This document shows, one piece after another, positions 8,787-16,886 of a stretch of DNA of 64,000 nt; position 1 is the stretch's first letter; every line of letters starts with the position of its first letter. Origin of the DNA: Thermoanaerobacter uzonensis DSM 18761 (lineage in GTDB: Bacteria; Bacillota; Thermoanaerobacteria; Thermoanaerobacterales; Thermoanaerobacteraceae); NCBI RefSeq assembly GCF_900129115.1, contig NZ_FQUR01000011.1:1-64000 (forward strand). Direction: 5' to 3'. The notes under the pieces were generated by a model. That model saw only the letters and a list, made by a program, of their open reading frames with translations. It was not told the DNA's origin and searched no databases. A program made the position numbers and the translations under genes.

Positions 8787-8828
8787 ATGAACTGGCGGGA
8801 TGACAAAAATTTAAAAGAATTTATTTAA
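8787..8828 (+). CDS. 13-residue leader-peptide candidate upstream of pyrG
   Basis: ATG at 8787 opens a 13-codon frame, MNWRDDKNLKEFI, ending in TAA at 8826-8828. A plausible Shine-Dalgarno GAGGTG lies at 8774-8779. It sits between a good promoter and an intrinsic terminator in front of pyrG, so it could be a leader peptide whose translation influences termination. It has no run of one amino acid that would indicate a sensor. It may equally be a chance frame. Confidence 0.35.
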   Translation: MNWRDDKNLKEFI

Positions 8829-8843
8829 ACTTAAAGGGATACG

Positions 8844-8875
8844 AGTCTCTATTTTTCCAAAATAGAGATTTTTTT
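8844..8875 (+). terminator. Terminator/attenuator in the pyrG leader
   Basis: AGTCTCTATTTT (8844-8855) pairs with AAAATAGAGATT (8859-8870) around TCC, followed by T(7). It lies 62 bp before pyrG with no equally good promoter after it, so pyrG expression probably depends on read-through. Confidence 0.75.
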
Positions 8876-8886
8876 ATGGGTTATAA

Positions 8887-10537
<1,651 letters not shown>

Positions 10538-10539
<2 letters not shown>

Positions 10540-10568
10540 GGGTTGGATAATATCCAGCCCTTAAATTT
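10538..10568 (+). terminator. pyrG terminator
   Basis: AAGGGTTGGAT (10538-10548) pairs with ATCCAGCCCTT (10552-10562) with one G-T, loop AAT, then AAATTTTA. It overlaps the pyrG stop codon. Confidence 0.8.
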
Positions 10569-10571
10569 TAC

Positions 10572-10600
10572 TTGATAGTTATGAACAAAAAAGCTATAAT
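10572..10600 (+). promoter_or_regulatory. Sigma-A promoter of toxin-antitoxin module 2
   Basis: TTGATA (10572-10577), 17 bp, TATAAT (10595-10600). Confidence 0.7.
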
Positions 10601-10610
10601 ATATCTAGAA

Positions 10611-10628
10611 ATTAATTTTAAAATTAAT
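10611..10628. promoter_or_regulatory. 18-bp perfect palindrome, probable antitoxin operator
   Basis: ATTAATTTTAAAATTAAT reads identically on both strands. It lies just downstream of the -10 at 10595 and 16 bp before the antitoxin start, where a Phd/YefM-type dimer would block transcription. Site function is inferred. Confidence 0.5.
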
Positions 10629-10644
10629 CTGGAGGTGAAAACAA

Positions 10645-10926
10645 ATGGAAGAAGTCATTGGAGTAGACAAATTAAGACCCAAATTAGGTGAATATTTAGA
10701 AAAAGTAGAAAAAGGCGATGTGATAATAGTTTCTTCTCGATCTGAACCCAAAGGAGTTATAATAAGTTATTCTATGTACAATCAATTAAAAGAACTTGAA
10801 AAGAAGGCAAAACAATTAGAGATTATGCAAATTTTAAACGAATTTAGAAGTAAAGCCGAAACAGCAGGCTTATCTGAAGAAGACGTACAAAAAGAGATAG
10901 AGGAAGCACGAAAATGCGGGCAGTAA
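10645..10926 (+). CDS. Phd/YefM-family antitoxin
   Basis: 93 residues. The N-terminal half (VIGVDKLRPKLGEYLEKVEK, then VIIVSSRSEPKGVIISYSMY) has the Phd/YefM DNA-binding fold pattern: an 'R..L...L..V..G' helix and a 'G.ii....y' strand-helix. The C-terminal half is a long charged helix that would bind the toxin. Start: ATG after GGAGGTG. It overlaps the PIN-domain gene by 13 bp, which makes the pair a type II toxin-antitoxin module. A strong promoter and palindromic operator lie upstream, consistent with autorepression. Confidence 0.8.
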   Translation: MEEVIGVDKLRPKLGEYLEKVEKGDVIIVSSRSEPKGVIISYSMYNQLKELEKKAKQLEIMQILNEFRSKAETAGLSEEDVQKEIEEARKCGQ

Positions 10927-11327
10927 TTGATACTAATGTTTTAATTTCAGCTTTTATTAGCAAAAAAAGCTATCCTGCAAAAGTTATCGATTACTGGGTC
11001 TTAAATAAATTTAACCCGGTAGTAAGTAAAGAAATTGTGGAAGAATATGCTGATGTATTGACACGAGATAAGTTTGCTGTTTTTGGCACTATTGAGAGAA
11101 GACTTGACTTGCTAAATAGGCTTTTATCTTTTGATTGGGTTTTATTTGTATATCCAAAACAAAAAATAGAGGTTATAAAAGAAGACCCAAAAGATAATAT
11201 TTTCTTAGAGTGTGCTTTAGAAGGAAGTTGTGACTTCATAGTCACAGGTGACAATCATTTGCTTCAACTTAAAGAGTATAAAAATATTAAAATAGTGAAA
11301 GCAGAAGAATTTGTAACCATATTGTAA
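10914..11327 (+). CDS. PIN-domain toxin, putative ribonuclease
   Basis: 137 residues of the PIN fold (PIN_3/COG1569-like). The acidic metal site is visible: VIDTNVLISAF near the N-terminus, EYADVLTR in the middle, EDPKDNIFLECAL and FIVTGDNHLL near the C-terminus. PIN toxins cleave RNA with Mg2+ or Mn2+ and are held inactive by the co-expressed antitoxin, here the overlapping Phd-like protein. The ATG lies after AGGAAG inside the antitoxin gene. No clear terminator follows before the next gene 80 bp away. Confidence 0.82.
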   Translation: MRAVIDTNVLISAFISKKSYPAKVIDYWVLNKFNPVVSKEIVEEYADVLTRDKFAVFGTIERRLDLLNRLLSFDWVLFVYPKQKIEVIKEDPKDNIFLECALEGSCDFIVTGDNHLLQLKEYKNIKIVKAEEFVTIL

Positions 11328-11407
11328 TCCTTTTGCAATATAACTGTAACATAAGTATATTACAATAAATTCAATAAGAAGTAGAAAAACAAAAGAGGAG
11401 GGGACCA

Positions 11408-13378
11408 ATGGGAAGAAAGGGAAAGTATCTGTTCATTTTTTTATTAATTTTTCTAATTTACAGTGGAACATTTGCATATGCGACTGAAACTTATAACATC
11501 GACGGAAAAAACATCTTCTACAATTACCCACCTATAAATATCCTCATAAACGGGGAAAAACAAAATCCGAATATGAAGCCCCTCATGATTGACAATCATG
11601 TATTTGTGCCAGTAAGGTTTATTTCAGAAAAAATGGGGGCGCAAATAGGTTATGACAGCACTAAAGTGTGGATTACTTACAATGGAGATAAAATCGTCCT
11701 CTATTTTTACAAAGACACTGCCTATGTAAATGACAAGCCTGTAAAACTTGACTCATCTGTTAAACTTGTAAACTATGGCTATACATATGTCCCATTGCGA
11801 TTTATAAGTGAAGCTTTCAAAAATAACGTCAATTGGGATGAAAATACAAACACTGTGTATATAGACAGTAAAACAAGGACAGACACGCAAATTGCTTCTG
11901 CAAAATTGAGTGATCAAAGTTCAAATACTACTCAGACTTCCCAATCTAATTTAAACAATACTTCCACAAATCAAAATACACAAGATACCTCTGTCAAACC
12001 ATATACTGTAGATAGTATGGGATTTACTAATATAAATGATGTAAAAAGTGTAATTATTTTAACTCAAGATTCTAACTATAACATTTCAAAATCGCCAAAT
12101 AAGGATGCAATTTTTGTAGATCTAAACAATGCAGTTTTAAAAAATGGAGTATATGGGTTTGCACTTGATGATAAAATTGTCAAAGGTGTTATTCCAACAC
12201 AGCTTACTCCTACCACGGTGAGAGTAATTATCACCTTGAATAGTGATGCTGATTATTCCGTAATGCAACAGGATGGCAAATTGATAGTTAACATACAACC
12301 GATTATTACAACTCTACCTTCCTCTTTAATGGTAAATGCTGATGTAGTAAATATACGAACAGGTCCAGGTACACAGTATGACATTATAACACAAGTTAAT
12401 AACGGGGACATATTAAGTGTAATTGACAAATCAGGTGATTGGTATAAGGTTAAACTTCAAAACGGAGTAGTAGGCTGGATTGCAGGATGGCTTACAATTG
12501 CATATAACAATCCTAATCAAATAACGAGTGATACTTCTGATAATCTTTCTGATAGGAGGACGCTGACAGCGTTTAACATTCAATCTTCAAGAGGAAATAT
12601 CGGCCAACCTCTTACGTCTTTACCATATGCAGGGAAAGGAGTATGGTACAGCATATATTCTGCGATGCCTACGGCAAATGATTTAAGCCGTTTTGTAACT
12701 GCCAGAGTAACTCATATTTACCTTGAAGTTGCTACATCAAAAGCGGGATTTCCAGACAAGTGGAAAAAATGGCTGGATGATTTACTTCCTGCTGCACATA
12801 GAGCTGGAATAAAGGTTATAGCATGGTTGTACACAGACCTAAAAGATACGGCATATGATGCATCTTTGACGGCTCAAGTTGCCAACTATGTTACCCCAAG
12901 TGGTTATCGCGTAGACGGAATTGCTGCAGATATAGAAGAATTGCCCCAAAAAGATCCAGTTACAGCTTCAAAGATGGTAGAAGACTATGCAACACAAACT
13001 TTAAAAAATTTACCTGCAGGAATGCCTTTTATTGCGATCACTTATCCACCCCAATATAGACCTAACTACCCCTATGTTACAATGGCAAAATATTTTGATG
13101 CGATTGCTTTAATGGACTACTGGCACGTATCAAGCGCAAACTACACCTATGATGATGCAAAAAATTTTGTATCTGATTCCATTAAAAAAGTACAATTTTT
13201 AGCAGGAAACAACGTCAACATAGAAGTCATTTTGCACGGTTATGATGAGGGCTATGGACTTCCTTCTGTAGACGAATTAAGGGGTGCTCTTGATGCTTCA
13301 AAAGATGCAGTTGGATATTCTATATATACCTGGAATACACTAAGTGACGAATTAAAAGACCTATTTGCTAATTATTAA
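11408..13378 (+). CDS. Secreted multidomain cell-wall protein: Cu-amine-oxidase-like N domain, AMIN, SH3b, glycosidase-like barrel
   Basis: 656 residues with a signal peptide (hydrophobic 7-24, cleavage near AYA). Domains in order: two copper-amine-oxidase N-terminal-like repeats with VPVRFISE and VPLRFISE (about 45-150); a low-complexity S/T/N/Q linker (160-195); an AMIN-like beta domain (about 200-300); a bacterial SH3 domain with VVNIRTGPGTQYD and GVVGWIAG (about 310-370); and a C-terminal TIM-barrel-like domain from GKGVWYSIYS to the end, with HIYLEVATSK, DGIAADIEELP and AIALMDYWH, resembling DUF4015/GH18-type barrels. The acidic pair in AADIEE is a candidate catalytic site. It probably binds and modifies cell-wall or surface polysaccharide; the substrate is unknown. 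Start: ATG after GAGGAGGGG. Confidence 0.75.
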   Translation: MGRKGKYLFIFLLIFLIYSGTFAYATETYNIDGKNIFYNYPPINILINGEKQNPNMKPLMIDNHVFVPVRFISEKMGAQIGYDSTKVWITYNGDKIVLYFYKDTAYVNDKPVKLDSSVKLVNYGYTYVPLRFISEAFKNNVNWDENTNTVYIDSKTRTDTQIASAKLSDQSSNTTQTSQSNLNNTSTNQNTQDTSVKPYTVDSMGFTNINDVKSVIILTQDSNYNISKSPNKDAIFVDLNNAVLKNGVYGFALDDKIVKGVIPTQLTPTTVRVIITLNSDADYSVMQQDGKLIVNIQPIITTLPSSLMVNADVVNIRTGPGTQYDIITQVNNGDILSVIDKSGDWYKVKLQNGVVGWIAGWLTIAYNNPNQITSDTSDNLSDRRTLTAFNIQSSRGNIGQPLTSLPYAGKGVWYSIYSAMPTANDLSRFVTARVTHIYLEVATSKAGFPDKWKKWLDDLLPAAHRAGIKVIAWLYTDLKDTAYDASLTAQVANYVTPSGYRVDGIAADIEELPQKDPVTASKMVEDYATQTLKNLPAGMPFIAITYPPQYRPNYPYVTMAKYFDAIALMDYWHVSSANYTYDDAKNFVSDSIKKVQFLAGNNVNIEVILHGYDEGYGLPSVDELRGALDASKDAVGYSIYTWNTLSDELKDLFANY

Positions 13379-13381
13379 AAA

Positions 13382-13411
13382 TGAAGGAGTGGCTTTTTCG
13401 CTACTCCTTCA
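13382..13411. terminator. Bidirectional terminator
   Basis: TGAAGGAGTGGC (13382-13393) pairs with GCTACTCCTTCA (13400-13411) with one G-T. It is shared by the convergent genes ending at 13378 and 13401. Confidence 0.8.
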
Positions 13412-14834
13412 CTATTTTATCTAATAGTACTGCTGCTTCTTCTCGAGTCAAAGGCTTTTTGGGATAAATGTATATTTTACCATCTATATTTGTACCAGCT
13501 ATTAAATTATTCTCATAAGCTTTTTTAATGAAATCATATGCCCATGATGAAATGTCATTTTTGTCTGCAGGATCAAAAAAGGCAAAATCAAAATTCTCCT
13601 TTGGCTCATAAAATTTCATAAGAACGCTAATGGCTTCTTCTCGCGTTATGGAATTATCAGGTCTAAAAGTGTTATCCTCGTATCCATTCATAATTCCGTT
13701 ATTTACTATATTTGCAATAGGTTTATAGTACCATGCATTTTGAGAAACATCTTTGAAGGAAACTTCTTGCTGCAATACCGGTTTATCTTTTAAAAATGCT
13801 CTATTTATCAAAGAAGCAAATTCTGCTCTAGATATAATTTTGTTTGGTCTAAAAGATCCGTCTTCATATCCTGCAAAAATCCCTTTTATTACCGAACTAA
13901 GTATATTCTTTTCAGACCACATACTTTTAATATCCCAAAAAGGAATAAACCCTGTATCCCTACTTAACTTGTTTATTTTTTCAACAATGTCTTGACCTGT
14001 ATCGGAATCCCTCACAGTAATTCGTTTTAACTTCATAATATTATCGCCATAATAATTTACTCCTTCTTTAATGCCAAATGCCATTTCAAAACCTACTTTT
14101 TTTGCTATCTCGTCGCTTATTTTATTTCCAGAACCAAAAGGATATGCTAAACATATAGGCGCTTTACCTATTTTTTCTTTAATTATTTCTCGTGAGCGCA
14201 AGAAATCTAGATAAAGCCTTTCTTTATACTGTTCCATTGTTTCAAGATGTCCATTAATTATTACAGGTCCCATTACCATTGGAATTTTTTTAAAGCCATT
14301 CCATCTGTAACTGTGCAAATCATATGTGTGACTCTCAATCTCTATTACTCCGCTATCTGACATTTCTTTTGCTTGCTCCCATGTAAAATGGGGGACAAAT
14401 ACGCCTGGCTTTTGCTTTTTTACTTCATCTGGCACATAACTTACTATAATATTTATTTCAGCTTTCATTCCTAATTTTTTGAGTATAGGATATGCATACG
14501 TGTAATTGCTTAAATATCCATCATCAAAAGTTATTACAATAGGCTTTGGCGGTAAAGGCTTGTTGTACAGCACAAAATCTCTGAGCTGTTCTAAAGTTAT
14601 AGTGTGATATCCTGCTGCTTTAAGGTAAAGCATTTGCTTTTCAAATCTTTCTGGGTCGGTTATCAGACCACCATATTTTTTAGAATCAAATGTACCTTCT
14701 TTTTGAAGATGATGGTACATTAAAACAGGCACAAATGGCTTTTTAGATTGTGCCCTTGAATGTAGTACTGGAATTGATACAGCAAGTACGATTGTTACCA
14801 TGATTGTAAGGATGATTAACGCTTTTTTACTCAT
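13401..14834 (-). CDS. SLH-anchored polysaccharide deacetylase
   Basis: 477 residues. An N-terminal hydrophobic signal/anchor (about 5-22) precedes a NodB-type deacetylase domain (about 35-265): VLMYHHL, the metal-site ITFDDGYLSN, ESHTYDLHSY and LAYPFGSGN. Three SLH repeats follow (about 285-475), including GYEDGSFRPNKIISRAEF and GYEDNTFRPDNSITREEA; these anchor the enzyme to the cell-wall polymer. The likely role is removal of N-acetyl groups from peptidoglycan or surface glycan outside the membrane. Start: ATG 14834 behind GAGAGGTCGG. The in-frame ATG at 14864 lacks a ribosome site. Placing SLH repeats after the catalytic domain is common in thermophilic clostridia. Confidence 0.88.
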   Translation of the reverse strand: MSKKALIILTIMVTIVLAVSIPVLHSRAQSKKPFVPVLMYHHLQKEGTFDSKKYGGLITDPERFEKQMLYLKAAGYHTITLEQLRDFVLYNKPLPPKPIVITFDDGYLSNYTYAYPILKKLGMKAEINIIVSYVPDEVKKQKPGVFVPHFTWEQAKEMSDSGVIEIESHTYDLHSYRWNGFKKIPMVMGPVIINGHLETMEQYKERLYLDFLRSREIIKEKIGKAPICLAYPFGSGNKISDEIAKKVGFEMAFGIKEGVNYYGDNIMKLKRITVRDSDTGQDIVEKINKLSRDTGFIPFWDIKSMWSEKNILSSVIKGIFAGYEDGSFRPNKIISRAEFASLINRAFLKDKPVLQQEVSFKDVSQNAWYYKPIANIVNNGIMNGYEDNTFRPDNSITREEAISVLMKFYEPKENFDFAFFDPADKNDISSWAYDFIKKAYENNLIAGTNIDGKIYIYPKKPLTREEAAVLLDKIVKE

Positions 14835-14941
14835 GTTTTCCGACCTCTCACTTAAATTTATCATAAATATATCACATAATTATCACAAATATGTTACAAA
14901 AAAGTTAACAAAACATTAAATTTTTTATAAAAGAAATATTT

Positions 14942-15006
14942 GTCATTCTAAGCCAAGTTTTTTCTGCCATTCTGAGGAGTGCGAAGCACTCAGAAGAATC
15001 CAGAGG
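14942..15006. repeat. Dispersed intergenic repeat of the CATTCTGAG...GAAGAATC type
   Basis: The segment carries CCATTCTGAGGAGTGCGAAG and CACTCAGAAGAATCC, with CTGAG/CTCAG (14972-14976 with 14989-14993) able to pair. This wording is common as a dispersed intergenic repeat in many bacteria (established knowledge). It also creates a spurious minus-strand frame at 14905-15225. Only one copy was noticed here. Confidence 0.5.
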
Positions 15007-15087
15007 CCCCAAAAAACGATTACAATAAAATGAAAAATTCCTTTTGTTATGGTATAATTTATACAAAAAGACAAGCAGGAGAAGGAT

Positions 15088-16674
15088 ATGTTTAAAAAAG
15101 CTTTGTGGTTTGTACTGACTTTGTGTATATTTTCCTTGCCAGCTTCTACTTACAATGAAAAATTTACAATGCCTAAAGACGACATAATTTTTATACCTCT
15201 TGACAGCCGGCCTGTAAATACCCAAAATGTAAGTCTTTTGACAAATATGTGGGGAAAAAATTTAATTTTGCCTCCACAAAATGTACTTGATGACTACACA
15301 AAGCCGGGAAACTTTAAAGGGCTTAATGAATGGCTTAATGAGGTTATTCCTAGAAGTAACGTTTATGCTGTTGTAATCTCACTGCAACAGTATTTGAACG
15401 GAGGCCTTATAGCATCCCGTGATATCAAAAACTATAAAAATTATGAAGAAAGACTTTCGCTCCTTTATAAATTTTTGACAGAGAATGAAAACAAAAATAT
15501 AATCATATTTTCAATAATACCTCGCCTTACGCCTACACAATTTTCTGACTACCAGTATATAAAATACAGTGACAGGCTAAAAGAATTTTCAGAGTTAACT
15601 GATAAAGTGGACCTTTTTAATCAAGAAAAGGATAAAACCAGACTTGAAAAAATAAAAAAAAGCATACCACCTGATGTGCTTACTAAGTACATTGAACTTT
15701 TTGAGCTAAATAAAGAAATAAATGAAAAGCTCATTGATTGGACAAAAGAAGGATATATAAAAACATTAGTAATAGGCATTGATGACACACAGAAGTTTAG
15801 CATGTCAAATATGGTGGCACGAAAACTTAACCAATATGCGAAAACAGAGCAAATATCGAATAAGGTATACGTACTCCATGGCGCTGATGAAATTGGCATG
15901 GAGATAACGGCAAGGCTTGCAAATGAGTACTACAAGCAAATTCCTCGTTTTAATGTCGTTTATGACGTAAAAGACCCTGATAAAGTTATTTTGCCTTATG
16001 AAGGAGCAGACCTTAAGAAAATTGTAGAAGAAAAAATTAATTTTATAGGAGGAAAAACCGATTCAAGTGGCGAATGTATATTGTATGTCCATACACATGA
16101 AAATTTAGGAATAAAAAACGACATACAAAAATATAAAAATAGAGGACAAATTTTCGGAATAGCAGATGTTGCATATGTTAATATGGCGGATAAAAAGCTA
16201 ATCAACGTGCTCTTTGACTTAAATCCCTTAAGCTTTCTCTATGCGGGCTGGAATACTCCCAGCAACGCAATAGGGACAGTTATATCTGAAATGTCTTTAA
16301 AAATGGTTCTTGACAAAAGCATACTTCCTTCTTACAAAGAAGAAGATGCTATAAAAAATTTTATAGCTTTCTCCTTTATACGTTATGCGGACGACTTTGC
16401 CTATCAAGCTGATATAAGAAATAAAATGTACAAATGGGCAGAGTCAAACCACATGGCAAAAGATAAAATAGACAAAAAAACTGCAGATGAAGAACTTTCA
16501 ATAAAAATGAAACCACTTATTAATACAATAAAGGGAAAATATGTTGGAGAAATAGTAAAGGCGGGAAATAGTTCTGTTGGCATAAAAGATATAGAAGTGA
16601 AAGTGAGATACCCTTGGAACAGAATGTTTGAAATAGAAGTTTTACCTGAAATAATATTACAGCAGGGTTCGTAA
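15088..16674 (+). CDS. DUF4127 family exported protein
   Basis: 528 residues with a short N-terminal hydrophobic segment (5-19) that looks like a signal peptide. The family signature is clear at the start: DIIFIPLDSRPVNTQNVSLL, then NLILPPQNVLDDY, as expected for DUF4127. Further conserved-looking stretches are VVISLQQYLNGGLIASR, IIPRLTPTQF, IGIDDTQKFS, YVHTHENLG, IADVAYVNMADK and YAGWNTPSNAIGTVIS. The family's biochemical role is not established. The pattern of acidic and histidine motifs suggests a hydrolase or metal site (inference). Neighbours are envelope genes. Start: ATG 15088 with GGAGAAGG 5 bp before; a -10 TATAAT lies at 15053-15058. Confidence 0.75.
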   Translation: MFKKALWFVLTLCIFSLPASTYNEKFTMPKDDIIFIPLDSRPVNTQNVSLLTNMWGKNLILPPQNVLDDYTKPGNFKGLNEWLNEVIPRSNVYAVVISLQQYLNGGLIASRDIKNYKNYEERLSLLYKFLTENENKNIIIFSIIPRLTPTQFSDYQYIKYSDRLKEFSELTDKVDLFNQEKDKTRLEKIKKSIPPDVLTKYIELFELNKEINEKLIDWTKEGYIKTLVIGIDDTQKFSMSNMVARKLNQYAKTEQISNKVYVLHGADEIGMEITARLANEYYKQIPRFNVVYDVKDPDKVILPYEGADLKKIVEEKINFIGGKTDSSGECILYVHTHENLGIKNDIQKYKNRGQIFGIADVAYVNMADKKLINVLFDLNPLSFLYAGWNTPSNAIGTVISEMSLKMVLDKSILPSYKEEDAIKNFIAFSFIRYADDFAYQADIRNKMYKWAESNHMAKDKIDKKTADEELSIKMKPLINTIKGKYVGEIVKAGNSSVGIKDIEVKVRYPWNRMFEIEVLPEIILQQGS

Positions 16675-16718
16675 TGTTAAATTAATATTACAGAAATATT
16701 ACAAATTGGTAACATTTA

Positions 16719-16747
16719 TTGACTCATTAAATACCTGATGCTATAAT
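16719..16747 (+). promoter_or_regulatory. Strong sigma-A promoter of the S-layer gene
   Basis: TTGACT (16719-16724), 17 bp, TATAAT (16742-16747). CCTGAT and ATCAGG flank the -10 as an inverted repeat. The transcript would have an untranslated leader of about 130 nt. Confidence 0.7.
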
Positions 16748-16812
16748 ATAATCAGGTTGTTTATCCAAAACATACTACATACTCTAAAATGTACTTACAT
16801 AGGTAAAAAATT

Positions 16813-16836
16813 TTTGAAAGGCTTATGCCTTTCAAA
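16813..16836 (+). promoter_or_regulatory. 5'-UTR stem-loop of the S-layer mRNA
   Basis: TTTGAAAGGC-TTAT-GCCTTTCAAA is a perfect 10-bp hairpin in the leader, 50 bp before the start codon and not followed by a T-run. A stabilising 5' structure, as known for some abundant surface-protein mRNAs, is an inference. Confidence 0.5.
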
Positions 16837-16886
16837 ACAAAAAATATAAAAATTAAAATACAAATACAAGGAGGAGGATTAACTGT

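Noticed and set aside
8760-8875. Bacillus-type pyrG attenuation by reiterative G addition
   Set aside because: The predicted start region reads AAGTATTT, and the terminator 5' strand (AGTCTCTATTTT) lacks the GCUCCC complement that the mechanism needs.
14905-15225. Minus-strand 106-codon open frame
   Set aside because: It runs through the dispersed ATTCTGAG repeat (giving the typical ECFALLRM wording) and into the start of the DUF4127 gene; no ribosome site.
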